Source: Coenobita brevimanus (taxonomy: Eukaryota > Arthropoda > Malacostraca > Decapoda > Coenobitidae). From it: a stretch of DNA of 64,000 nucleotides. A model generated the notes under the pieces. The model did no database searches. It had not been told where the DNA came from and saw only the letters and a list, made by a program, of their open reading frames with translations. Shown piece after piece: positions 33,325 to 44,662 of the stretch. The translations under genes and the position numbers were made by a program. The DNA lies in NCBI GenBank assembly GCA_032717465.1, contig CM064670.1, positions 15,954,931-16,018,930 on the forward strand. Direction: 5' to 3'. The number at the start of each line of letters is the position of its first letter. The first letter of the stretch is position 1.

Positions 33325-33727
33325 CCTGCCGCGTGCTGGCTATTTTTAGCCCTATGGGTCACCCCAGTGCCGGCCATTTTTTGACCTTTTTTTTTTTTTT
33401 TTGGTTGAAATGATAGATTTTGATGTGGGAACAACGAATTTCGCCGTTAAAATGCTCACCGAGGCTCAGAAATCAGTTTCACTGAGTCCTGCATACTAGT
33501 GTACAGGTACAGCCACTCTGGGAAAGTTCCACATTACCCACTGTTCTGAGCATTGGTGCTTGACATATAGTCACGGAGCAGCAGCCAGACCCATTTGTCT
33601 GGTAACTGTGAGTGGGAGGGAGGGTGGCCGGGGATGGGAGGGTTTGGAGAGTTGCTCACGTCACAGTATCAATACATGTTTACTGTCAAAGGTAAGCTTT
33701 TATGCCTTCATTTTGTATTGTTCGATT

Positions 33728-33907
33728 GGAATGATAGTTACAGAGACCGATCTTATAATGACAGGAATGATAGTTACAGAGACCGATCTTATAACTATTG
33801 GAATGATAGTTACAGAGACCGATCTTATAATTATTGGAATGATAGTTACAGAGACCAATCTTATAATTACTGGAATGATAGTTACAGAGACCGATCTTAT
33901 AATTAGG
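33728..33907. repeat. 36-bp tandem repeat, five copies
   Basis: A unit starting 'ggaatgatagttacagagac' is repeated five times, with variation mainly in the last few bases. Because 36 is a multiple of three, both strands stay open through it (a 12-residue MIVTETDLI repeat on plus), but no start context or flanking coding text supports a gene. Confidence 0.93.
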
Positions 33908-33971
33908 ACTTCCCATGTCATTCTGTCTAAAGTAAAACAAAAAATCTGTTAATCACTCATAGAGATTGTTT

Positions 33972-34022
33972 ATTATCATTATTATTATTATTATTATTAA
34001 TATTATTATCATTATTAATACA
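33972..34022. repeat. (ATT)n microsatellite
   Basis: Imperfect ATT/ATC triplet run inside element 3. Confidence 0.9.
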
Positions 34023-35548
34023 CATTACCTTAGACTCTAAGTTCGAGATGAATAATTACCAGAATAACACTGGAAATGTTTGCAGGTGGATGTTTACAGT
34101 GGGATGACAAAGGATAAACAAATCAATTTATAAGAATTAACATAGAGATGGATAGATAGATAGATAATATAGGGGTTTTGTTTTCGAGTCAACACAGAAT
34201 ATAAATATATGTTATATTGTTACTAATATCTCCTGGGGAAACGTCTCATGTTAAAATCGAGAGGGAGTGAAAGCAATCAAACCTCTGTCTGAACCCAGCA
34301 AACTTCTGTAACTTTCCCGACAACACTAACTTTACAGACATCTACGTAATCTTTTTCATAATATGCTAGCATTATAGTCACCTATCCTTACAAAAGTACC
34401 GATAACTCAATCACACCGTCCAAGACATACGCTGCTGACCTACATGGGATTCCCATTCTATCACTAACACCCTCCTTGGCCCCCATTCCCCTGCATCCCC
34501 CTCCTTCACACTCATTTACCAGACATATGAGGTCTGGCTGCCTCTTCACATTCACCTGTCTCACACCAGTGTGTCGGGAGGTGGGTAATGCGGAACTTTC
34601 CCCGACTGTATGTGAGAGAAAGCCGTTTTCTATATAAGGTATACTCAGGTATTTATGCTGGGAAGGTATAGCAATGTTCAGTATACGTTTGTGATTATTT
34701 ATTACTTCAGCATCTATCACAATTTGCATGTCTTTCTCACTGTGAATGCATTATCTTACACTGACTTGAAGACAGATACAACCTGACTTCATTACGTACA
34801 GTCCTGACACTTACAAGAAGGTATTTACAACTTGACTTCACTATATAGTCCTGACACTTGCAAGAAAATATTTACAACTTACACTTACATGAAAATAATT
34901 ACAAAATGCCTTCACTATTTACAGCCCTGGGTGAGGCACACAGGCAGAGTGCGGCAGAGAGGTGTGAGGGGGGGAGCGAGTAAGTGTATGGCCTTGACAG
35001 CCTAGGGGATGGTAGAGGAACAGTTACCTGACATGCCTGCCAATTTTTATCCACGAATCTTGAAAAATGCGGTTCTGTGAAGTTTTTTATTTTAAACCGT
35101 TTTAAAACGGCACTGGCACTGGCTGCGGAATTGTCAGACCATTTTAAAACGGCACTGGCACACGGTGGGTTAACCATCATACTGCACTCAGTGTAACATG
35201 GGACAGATATATAACTGCTATAACATATGCAGCCCCAGATCAAAATGTAATCTCAACTCCACTTAAGTGCAGCATCTGTCTTCTACTCTCGAGACTGCCA
35301 GTTTCCTGCGCGAAACCCATAATATATCTACCAATCTGAGCATCGCCTTTGTATAGAGCCTAGTGCGATTGTCTGTCTGCCCTGTATTAAGGAATTTGGT
35401 AATATACGTGTAAGGTAGTTGCCCAGTGTTTTTACGCCCAGTTCCTTTCACACTGTGTCCTAGCTCCTGTCTAGAAAGGGAACCCAGCTATACCTTAGGT
35501 GTTCTAAGAACGGGAAGCTGACCTAAAAACACCCAGCATAACAACTAC

Positions 35549-35649
35549 ACTATAATGAGCTGCAAGTCTCTCATCTGTATGTATGTACAGTAGATACAAT
35601 ATAGGGAGATTTAGGTTGTCAGTATCATTTTCTTCCTAGCCATTCTGCT
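35549..35649. other. Unassigned spacer before the P-like relic
   Basis: AT-rich; may hold the 3' non-coding end of the P-like element. No inverted terminus could be defined. Confidence 0.4.
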
Positions 35650-38600
35650 ACATGTTTGGTTCATTTTCTTGGCCATTACAATCATTTTGTTAAGATGCCT
35701 GATTCTAAAATAGAAATCTTTGCAAAAAAGCTGATAATGTCAGCAGGTACATTAACTCCAGACCTTTCCAGTTCAGAAGAAAGAGTTTTTACACACCATT
35801 TTCCTTCTTTGAGAGCTTCACCATGTATTGCCTTGAAAACTTCTCTCATTATAAGCAGCTGAGAAACGAACTTATCAGACGGTACATGCAGGTCACTTTT
35901 ATTAACTAATCTATCCAGGTGCTGCTTTCACTGTGACTATTGCTTACTTTATTTCCTAGATTGGGATATATCATGCCGAACTTTCTTACCATGTACCCAC
36001 CAATGTACCGTTGTACCTCTTCTTCAATTACCTCACTGATTGATTTTTCCACTACTTTGCTTGAGTTTATACGTTCCTCTTCTTCATCTACCTCATATGC
36101 TCCTACATCAAATCCTGATTTTGAAACATGAGGCTCGTCATATACATTTCTAGTGCCGACTCTCTTTCATGCATTCTGCTATTCTTGGCACATCCAGATT
36201 CATTTGGTACTGGTATGCCAGTGATATCATGGTCATTATCAAGAGAGTGGTATTGCTTTTTCTACCGAGCATTGCAAAATTCCTTCCCAACAACAGTGTT
36301 CTAAGCCTAAACTTGAAGTTCACAGCATTGGGATGATCATGTGGGCCATTCATTTGCCTAATACATCCAGAGAAGTGTTCCAGATAGTCCTGATTTAGCC
36401 TTTGTGTCATTAAGTACTGAAGGTAGTGCGTACTGCATAACATGTTATGCAAGCCAATAACAGACTGGCCAGATAGCATAACACCTTTCTGAAATTTGTA
36501 GAGACACTTTGTCTAGGGACTCTTGACCCACATGGTGCTCATAAGTCCAGTCACATTATTAAGGATGTTTGTTTGCCTGTCTGTATCAATGCCAAATGCA
36601 TTACGTGATGGTACATCACCATACATATGACAGGAGTTCATGATATCAAACCATTCATTGATTAGAGAAATGAAATCAGATGTCTTTTTCCAGTTTCAGC
36701 ACTCCAGAAGTCCCCTCTCTCCTAAATATCTAAATGAAATTACACATGACTTGGAAAGCAAGTCACATTAACATACATTTTATTTATCTTATAGGCTAAA
36801 CCATATTCTGGCTCTGTTTTACGTAGCATTTCATGAATACAGGCATAAGAGACATGTTCTCCATTGTCCAGAAAAAAAAAAAAAAAAAAAAAAAACGGAA
36901 TCAAGAAGATTATGCCTTATTAGTTTTGACAAATGCGGAACATCCACAAAAACGAATACCTCCCCATCAGCACATGGATTTCTTATGGATATTTTCTTTT
37001 CAGCAGGAATTATTCCAAAGTTATTCCAAATGTGACGGTTAGTTGATCCCATATCATGAACAATTGCTACAACAGGATAACCTGTGGCCTCTACCTTCAT
37101 TATGATGTCAATTATCAAATTCTGCATATTTGCTTGATCAAAATCATAATAAATGAGTTGCTTCCATTTTTTTTTTTAATGCGAGGAAGAAGGAACCAAA
37201 GGCTAAGCCCGCAAGACAGTTCCTTCAAGAAAAAAAACAAAAGCAATACAAAAGGAAGCCAAATTCAAGGTCCATTCATTTCGAGATGCCTGGACACACT
37301 GCGTTTGAAAGACTAGAGATCATAGGAAGTAGGAAATACAGACAGAGGGAGACAGTTCCAGAGCTGACCTGTTGCATAAATGAAGGACTGCAAGTAACGG
37401 TTAACTCTTGCATTAGAGAGCTGGACAATAAAGGGATGAGAGTTTGTTGCTAGACGGGTGCTACGCACTCATTGTAGAGGTGGAGGGATGCAAGCAGACA
37501 GTTCAGAGGAGCAGTGACCACTGAAGTAGCAATAGAAAAGAGATAAACATGCAACAGTGCCGCGAAGAGACAGAGGTTGAAGAGAGCCAGTAAGAGGACG
37601 AGAGCTGATGAGACGAAAAGCCTTTGACGCCACCTTATTGAGAAGAGCTGTATGTGGAGAGCCTCCCCACAAATGAGAGTTGTACTCTAAACAGGGGCGA
37701 ATAAAACCCGGGTATAAAGTCAACAACTGTGCAGGGGTAAAGAAGGCATGGAGTTGGCTAAGCACATCTAATCTCTTGGAAGCAGATTTTACAAGAGATG
37801 CAATATGATCCTTCCAGCATAAGTCCCGAGTGAATGAAACCCCAAGCATGTTCAAGGATGATGCAGGATTGAGCTGGTTATTATCAAACATTAATGGGTA
37901 CTCCTGTGGAAGATTTTGACGAGTTGATAGATGTAAAAACTGAGTCTTTGATGCATTAAAAATAGCAAGATTATTTTTACCCCAGAGATACGAGCCAAGT
38001 CAGACATTAGGTGTGCCTTAGTCTCATCCCTTGTTTGTTGAAGTAACTGCAAGACCTTGCAACATGATCACTTGAACTTTCTCGTGGGGTTTATATAGCA
38101 CACCCATACCTTTGTCATGGCACCACTCCTTGTTAATGCTCACTTCATCCATAGATAAAACAGCACGCTTTTCAAGTAAACTTAAGCTTTCTTCCTTTGA
38201 ATGCATCAGTGATAATACAGATCATAAAGTGCCAGGGTCACAATACAAATTATTTGATTTTTCTTTCAAGGTACTTTCACATGGTAAGGGATACCCTTTC
38301 ACTGTTCTCAAATACTTGTAACATCTAGGACTCATACTTCGTTGTGTGAGGGCCCCTGCTCCATGCATTAACTTTTTTCTTGTTCACAATTGCTCTAATG
38401 TGCTTTTGTGTGCACGGGTCTTTCAGTTCCCAGCAGTCGTGACTTCATATCGTCCACATAGTCGTCTGGTCTGAAGTGCACAGAGCATATCCTTGCATTT
38501 TTGAGGTTGATTGGGTTGGCACGGTGACAAGCTCTGATCCACTGGTCACTGTATTGTTTTTCTCTCAGAAACGAGAAATATCTTATAGATGATCCTTTTG

Positions 38601-38650
38601 TCCTTTTGAGGGTGTTACAGCACCCATGCACTGAACAGTTACTTGGCATT
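35650..38650 (-). pseudogene. P-like (THAP9-type) transposase relic
   Basis: Pieces of one P-superfamily transposase run right to left. 38395-38649: THAP domain (MPSNCSVHGCCNTLKR, then SVHFRPDDY). 38024-38206: start of the RNase H-like catalytic fold (AVLSMDEVSINKEW). 36831-37127: next strands with IYYDFDQ just upstream, AIVHDMGSTNRHIW (second catalytic Asp region) and VDVPHLSKLIRHNLLDS. 36150-36479: the helical insert and Glu region (LNQDYLEHFSGCIRQMNG). 35655-35990: C-terminal part (LHVPSDKFVSQLLIMREVF). Stops, frameshifts, a poly-A run at 36870-36893 and a LINE insertion at 37166-38036 inactivate it. Transposases of this type cut and paste DNA flanked by terminal inverted repeats; none was found. 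Confidence 0.85.
37166..38036 (-). pseudogene. 5'-truncated LINE fragment inside the P-like relic
   Basis: Starts with a T-run and 'aatgcgaggaagaaggaacc', the reverse complement of the 3' end of the LINE at 23365-26640, and continues to the position equivalent to about 25775. The frame 37469-37891 reads LNMLGVSFTRDLCWKDH and YPGFIRPCLEYNSHLWGGS, almost the same as the complete copy. P-like coding text is found directly on both sides. Confidence 0.9.
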
Positions 38651-38859
38651 GCTGGAGTGGGTAGCTACATTAGAAGAACTTAGTCTACTGCGTTTGCTGC
38701 AACTTATGGTGCGGGAAACAGAATGAAAGAGAGAATGTGAGGTGAGGTCAGGGTGAGGTCCTTCCTGTCAAGTGGCGACGTGACGTCACTGGGGAAGGAA
38801 TGACAGCCCTAAGCTGCGCACTGGCTGACCTGTTATATATGGATCTTGGCTCAGAGTCA
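38651..38859. other. Region upstream of the THAP start
   Basis: Between the THAP start codon and the inverted-repeat arm. It holds 'tgacgtcact' at 38770-38780 and a TTATATATGG word at 38833. A promoter of the P-like gene would lie here, but nothing can be proved. Confidence 0.4.
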
Positions 38860-39105
38860 TGTTGGACACAATAATGCAGATTACACTGTTTGTGAATATT
38901 GTCTTCATTTACAGCCTGCAATTAAATAATAATATATTGTTGAATACCATCCAAATCTTGGCCGTACACAGCGTGTGTGGTAATAGTTTATCCACAATTT
39001 ACAGGACATGAGAAAATTTGTGGCCTAGCACCAACTGGCAAGTGGTGGATGACGGTGAGGGAGTTGAGGGTTGAAGTTGAGGTAGGGCTGGTCCCGATCG
39101 CCTTC
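38860..39105. repeat. Right arm of the long-range inverted repeat
   Basis: Reverse-complement match to 22955-23200, beginning 'gctcagagtcatgttggac' and ending 'ggagttgagggttgaa'. The arms are about 15.7 kb apart. Confidence 0.75.
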
Positions 39106-40450
39106 CCTCTCTCCAGGGTAAATGTGAGAAGGGAGGGGTAACCCCGGAGGAGAAATTAGTACGCGTGAGTGTACATCCTCAATAATCATGATGAAAATCG
39201 GAGATGAAAAATGACGGAATAATAATAATTAGAAGACTGTAACTGTCAGAGACAATTATCTTCACCTACAGAGTACTGCTAACGGGCACAACTATTCTTT
39301 ATTTATTTTTATTTTTTTGAGGGCCCAAGGGCATGTAGTTAAATACAGGTAGCTTCTTGTGTAATATCAACAAGATCTGAAGACGAAGGTGCGGAAGAGA
39401 TAAAGGAAGCATGGGAACATTTTAGATTTGTCTCAAAAACTAGCTAACCGTATATTTAACTGTCACCATATTCCTTTCAGACGATGAAAGGGACCTCAGC
39501 TATATATCTGGACAGTTACAGCTTTTGTGGGTTTTCTTTAAAACGTGTTATAAAGAAAACACTGAGCAGACTTGAATTCGGTACATTCCACAAGGCTAAA
39601 TGCCAAAATGTTCAGCCAATATTCTTAGCATACTTTTTAATCATAGGATTTTCAAGCAACTAGCTGTATCTCAATTAGTTTCTGAGATATTTCAATTTCA
39701 AACATGCATTTTTGCACGAAAAATGAGTATATGATCTTCAAAAAAAGGTCAAGGTCATTTATATTTCGCACAAGTACATGGGTTACCCTAGGGTACCTTC
39801 CTGTCTAATACCATGAAGATCTAAGAAAGAGAAAAAGTGCAGAATTTAATAATTAGTTACCTGTTCCTATTGTGCATCAACAAGGACCCATTGCCATAAC
39901 CAAAAAATGTCTGATTTTATCATTTTGTATGTTACTGACACTGAAACAAACATATATGTAAATTATTTCCAGTTTCGTAGCCCAATGGTTAAGGAAGCCC
40001 ATGATATAATAGACATTGTTGTAACTCTTATTGTTATTGAGAGAATGACTTTTGAAAAGTTAGGACGGGTTGCACGTGGTAACAGCACATAAGCTCGTGA
40101 CCATAGGCTGAGTATGTTTGTGTTTCGGAACTTTTCCCAAAATAATAATTTGCACACACAGGTTATTTTGCCTTACAAAAGTATGCATAAAAAAAATCAT
40201 CAGCTTGCTCATACTTTCTTTGGATTTTTGATGCGACCTATACTTTACGAGTAAAATGCCTGAGAGAAAAACAGTGAAATGCACCACATTTTCCCCATGA
40301 TAATATATAGTAAACACACACATTTTATACCTTACGGTACATAGTATTAAAACTAGACAAATAAGCTGGTTACGCACATCCTCTAGCAGTGTTGTAATGC
40401 ATCTGGAACGTTGAGATGGAGTTGCAGAGAGGAGGAAAGATACGATTATG
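39106..40450. repeat. Dispersed repeats, families A and B
   Basis: 39185-39295 is a family A piece ('gtaactgtcagagaca'). 39400-39900 is a unit of family B, recognised by 'ccatattcctttcaga', 'gagcagacttgaattcggtac' and 'caaggtcatttatatttcgcac', which recurs at 45140-46200. 39900-40450 is unassigned AT-rich sequence. No gene. Confidence 0.7.
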
Positions 40451-40457
40451 GCCTATG

Positions 40458-40490
40458 TGTGTGTGTGTGTGTGTGTGTGCGTGTGTGTGG
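40458..40490. repeat. (TG)n microsatellite
   Basis: About 16 TG units with one interruption. Confidence 0.95.
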
Positions 40491-40496
40491 TGCGAT

Positions 40497-43018
40497 TTAC
40501 TGCTGTATGCTTTCATAAGTAAGGTACTGATGAAAGCATAGTCCTATGCAGAGACACATTACAAACAGGACATATATAGCTGGTGTCTTTCCTCCTCTTG
40601 TGCAAATAGCACAGCAAACACTGCAGTCTTTTCCTGCCGAGGATGCTTTCCAGGGTGTGGTGCAGAGTAGAGCCCAGGCATGTCCTATTGTCAAGATATC
40701 AATGGCGCTTCGATGGTGGTGCTCCTCCATCTCCTTGCCTCCACACTCCTGCTGGAGGTGCAGTGGCAGGAGCTGGCCGAGTAACTCCTGACAGGCCAGC
40801 TACTGCGGAAGGTGGAGCAGTCACGGCAGTAACTGGCTGAGTTACACCTGACGGACCAGCTACTGCAGAAGGTGGAGCAATGGTTGCAGGAGGTGGAGCG
40901 ATCATTGTAGGTAGAATGAAGGCTACAGTTGATGGAGTTGTTGCTGCAAGTACTGGTGCTCTTCGTTGCGAGGGAAGGTCAAGTGCATGGTGGAGGACAA
41001 GACCCGATGCAGGTAACTCCTTCCCCTGGAATGCCAAGAGCTTGTGGCATACTGTATGTACTCCTGGGATTCAAGGAGAATCATAGTCCTGTTGGTGTTC
41101 CTGTAGAGAGTGTAGGCATTGAAGAAGGCCATGTGAATGAAGTAAAAGGACATTTTCTTTGTCAACTTGACCGTTCTCCTTTGTGTGGGGTAGTACTGGA
41201 TCATCTGATCGAAATGATCCACCTCGTCCATGTGCCTAATTGTAGTCCTCCATAATGACTGGCTTGTTTACGGTATTTATGATGTGGTGGAATTTGCCCT
41301 CTGGACCTTTGACCTTCCCATGCACTCGCTTAGGGACAGTGGTGTCGTTGTGAAAAGTGGACATCATACTTACAATATGCTTGTCTTTCCACAGCAACAT
41401 CATCACATTGCCCTTGTGCCTAGCTTCCACTCCATCATCAGGGAGGCATCTAGTACTGCTGATGTCCTGCAGCTCCCTCAGTGCTCCCCTTGTACGCTGT
41501 ACTGTGCCACACACATACACTTTCTCACCGAAGAGGTGTTCACACACTGATACAGAGTTGTAATAATTGTCCATATACAATTTGTATCCTTTGTCCTTCA
41601 AAGGTTCAATGAGGCCCCACGCTGTGCTTTCAAGGGATTTCTTCTCCCCCGTGTATATGTCGAAGTTCCAAATGTATTCTTTGCCTTGGGCAAGATGTTA
41701 AGTTTGAAGGCATACTTTTGGGGCTTCATTGGGTTATATACGCAGAAGGAGAGCCGCTCCTTTCAACCCAGAGATCTCTCATCCAGGCTTAGATGTTCGC
41801 ATGGGATGTATACCTCCTTGAACCTCTGAAGGAGATACTGCATCACTGTGTGAATCCTTATTAGCCAGTCTTGCTTGTCCTCATGGCGAGACTATTGAAA
41901 GCATGAAAGTACTTCAAGATGGCCCTGAAGTGCTTTCTATTCGTTGTCCGCCGAAATATGGGGTAATCATGTACCTCCCTGGACCGCCAATAGTGTTTTA
42001 TGGTTGGTAGGTCACAAATCCTCATAATAAAGTATAACCCGAGGAACCTGGCCATTTCCTCTTCATTGCAGAGGTACCGAACATCTAGTGTAGTCCCCAG
42101 AAATTTTACATAAATGTTTGTTTCCACCGTCAGGTAGGTCAGCAACTCTCTGGTAAAATAAAAGTTGAAAATATCGGAGCGGAGTTGCTGGTGCTGCCAC
42201 TAACAAACCTGAAATTTCAGTGAAGGGGCCTGCATTGGGTGTAAATGACCCAGAACTCCAGGTACCACCCTGATGGTCTCTACCTGGGGAACTGCTTGGC
42301 TGTGTACATGTGTGGTGCACACGACCTCGAGCCGGACGACTACCTCTTGGCCGCCCACCACTACCTCACCGAGGCCCGTGCCACTTTCATCTTTGTAGTG
42401 GGAAGGGAGATGGTGATGATGATTGTGTTGATGATGGTTTTGTTGATGAAGGTTCTGGTGATGGTATTGGTGGAGATGGTAGCAGTGGAGATGGTTGTGG
42501 TGGAGATAGTACTGTAGTGGTGATGGTTGTGGTGGAGATGCTAGTGGTGAAGATGGTTGTAGTGGAGATGGTTGTGGTGGAGATGGTTGTGATGAAGATG
42601 GTTGTGGTGGAGATTGTTGTGGTGCTGCTGCTGCTGCTGATAATGGCTGAAATTCAGGGGGAATGAAATCTGAAGGGGACAGTGACTTTGTTGATTTGGT
42701 AGGGGAAGATGAGACAGATGTATCTTGCATGAGTGGTGAAATGTAGGCAGGTTGGAGTGTAGTGAGAGTATAGGATGATTGTGGGGGTAACGAGCTCAGT
42801 GTTTGCAGTGGGGGGGGGGTGGAAGAGAGGCGGTGATAAGAGGCATCTGTCTCCATTGTGATGGTGGTAGTGGTGGTAGTGGTGGTACCAGTGGTGGTAG
42901 TGGTAGTGATAATGAACATGGCCTTGACTGCGGATAAAGGTTTATCACATCCCCTGAGGGAAGGCTTAGCTCTCCCTCTGTTCTCCTTCTCTCTCTCCTC
43001 CTCACCTGTCACTTTCAT
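40497..43018 (-). pseudogene. piggyBac-like transposase, broken
   Basis: Read right to left. A low-complexity Ser/Pro/Gln/His N-terminus (42200-43018) is followed by the domain start (41861-42145: EMARFLGLYFIMRICDLP and IKHYWRS). The first catalytic Asp lies in LSLDERSLG (about 41770-41790), with a TGA right after it. The second lies in YMDNYYNS (about 41560), with VYVCGTVQRTRG following. The third lies in MDEVDHFDQMIQYY (41231 leftward), reached through a one-base frame change. Then come SFYFIHMAFFNAYTLYR, an Ala/Pro-rich spacer and a C-terminal Cys-rich finger (40497-40730: CSVCCAIC and CLCIGLC). All three Asp of the DDD triad survive. Stops and frameshifts inactivate it. The superfamily targets TTAA, but I could not find matching ends. 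Confidence 0.87.
42406..42640. repeat. Imperfect trinucleotide-rich repeat in the piggyBac N-terminal region
   Basis: Repeats of 'ggagatggttgtggt' and similar words, 9-15 bases long, make a Gly/Val-rich frame on plus and a Gln/Pro/His-rich one on minus. A further GTGGTAGTGGT run lies at 42862-42910. Confidence 0.8.
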
Positions 43019-43853
43019 ATTCTTTCCCCAGATTCTTTTTCTGTGTTCTCTTTGCTTTCAGTTTCACTGAATGAATATTTCAAATACTTCTTGGAAAACC
43101 CCTTCCCTGCCATCGTGGTTAGTTTCAGTGTAGAAAGGAACAGTCATGAGCGGTTATAGATTTGAAATTTGGATTTCTCTGAATATATATAAAAAACAGT
43201 TATACACCTTCTTCACTGGCACACTGCACTATATAACACACTGTCACTATAATACACATAAGATATGGACAGGTGACATAACAGAAAACGAGGAATAAGA
43301 TGGCCGGCTGTGCGCTAACACACTCTCCTTGCCTGACTGCCGAAAAGACAGAGCTAATAATAGGCCGCTTGCCCTTGTGACAGGCTTGTAAGTATTGCCG
43401 TATATTTTCCTCAGGCCTGGCCACCCTAACCTTTGAATCGCCAAAATTTGATGCACTTTCAGCCACAGGAAAAGTTTCTACGATCATTTATTGGGAAAGT
43501 ATGTCATAGTGCATCTTTGGTTACTTTTCACACTGCAAGCACTTTGACTCATATTGTGTCATCGTGCGTGAGGGGGTCATAAGCATGATCTGAAGAACCT
43601 AAGGAAACTTCATGTGTTACATCAAGATCTGAAGACAAAAGTGCTGAAAAATGCATGTGTAAAGTATGTATGCACAGTCCGTGAGTTCAGCGTACGTGAT
43701 CCTCATTGTATGTGACGACATATTTTTTTCAAATTTTAGTGTATTTTTTATTAGTAAGCGAATTGAACTCATTGTAAGCGAGATGGGCAGTGAGGAGTGG
43801 CCTAAATCCGGGGTTACCCCAAGCACATGACATTTCCACCCCAAGAAGAGCCA
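43019..43853. other. Upstream region of the piggyBac-like gene, then family B remnant
   Basis: 43019-43560 probably holds the 5' flank of the transposase; no promoter can be shown. 43560-43650 ('gatctgaagacaaaagtgctg') is a family B piece. The small frames here have no recognisable content. Confidence 0.45.
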
Positions 43854-44662
43854 ACCACCAGTGATGGAGAGTGGATACTTGTTTATGAGCCATTTTCTGG
43901 GGAGGAACAAGAGGATGATGTAATGTCTGAGATGTCAGACATAGACTTTGAAGGGTTTATGAACGAAGTGAGCACATTAGATAGTGAAAGTGTCAAAAGT
44001 ACTGGTGACTAGAGTGGTGAGGAAGATGGTGTGTCGAGTGGTTTAGGAGTTGCACGCTAGGGTTCCAAGACAATTCGCAGTGAAGTCAATTCCCCGTCAG
44101 ACAATTCTCCATCAAAACATGAACGATTCCCTGTCAGTATACTTATTATTAATTAATCAATACTTTGATAACTATATTTCATGGGGATCCATAAAAGTCA
44201 AGTTCAATACTGTAGGCTTTGGATATCATTTATGAGTTGCACCTTTATTCAACATTGACTAAAGGTGCAACTAATAAATAATATCCAAAGCCTATGCTAT
44301 TGAACATAGACTTTGATGGTTATCAGTGTATTGATTAATTAATAATAAGTATACTGTATTTACAGAATGACGGGGAATTGTCCAGGGTGTGAAATGTCCT
44401 GACGGGGAGTCATCCATGTTTTGACAGGGATTTGTCTGGCGGCGAATTGACTTGACGGCGAATTCGCTCCTGCACCATTCGACACACCACCTTCCTCACC
44501 ACTCTCGTCACCAGCACTTTCGATACTTTCACTAGCTAAAGCACTCACTTTGTTCATAAACCCTTCAAAGGCTATTTCTGACACCTCAGACATTGCATCA
44601 TCCTCTTGATCCTCCCCAGGAAATGGCTCATAGACAAGGCTCCACTCTCCATCACTGGTGGT
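43854..44662. repeat. Fold-back repeat: two 400-base arms around a 14-base loop
   Basis: 43854-44246 is repeated in inverted orientation at 44261-44662. The centre reads AGTTGCACCTTT, a short loop, then AAAGGTGCAACT. Both arms code, outward to inward, for the same acidic peptide: on plus 43827-44012 (SDGEWILVYEPFSGEE and SDIDFEGFMNEVS) and on minus 44360-44593 (EIAFEGFMNKVSALASES). The arms have diverged by roughly 10-15% by eye. The acidic peptide resembles transposase N-terminal regions, but I cannot assign it firmly. Confidence 0.85.

Larger units (their letters stand above)
33325..35169. mobile_element. TTAA-flanked non-autonomous element 3 (piggyBac type), 1.85 kb
   Basis: Left end CCTGCCGCGTGCTGG; right end reverse-complemented CCCACCGTGTGCCAG, with a perfect TTAA on both sides. 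Like element 2 it has a T-run 60-70 bases inside the left end. Near the right end 'ccattttaaaacggcactggca' is nearly repeated (35080-35110 and 35138-35160). No transposase. It contains a 36-bp tandem repeat and microsatellites. It lies inside the solo LTR and is therefore younger than it. Confidence 0.85.
31853..35543 (+). repeat. Solo LTR of the gypsy family, split by a TTAA element
   Basis: Begins TGAAATAACAG and ends CCCAGCATAACA, the reverse-complement match of the LTRs at 1888-3484 and 10646-12289. ACTAC precedes it (31848-31852) and follows it (35544-35548), a perfect 5-bp target duplication, so this is a solo LTR left by recombination between two LTRs. It contains the GC-rich 'gacggccagtagccgcac' tandem block at about 32060-32570. 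With the nested element removed its length is about 1.84 kb. Confidence 0.86.

Noticed and set aside
33560..33952. 130-residue frame with a 12-residue repeat
   Set aside because: Produced by a 36-bp minisatellite; the opposite strand is equally open and no coding flank exists.
42200..42666. Gly/Val/Met-rich plus-strand frames
   Set aside because: They mirror the low-complexity N-terminal part of the minus-strand piggyBac-like gene.
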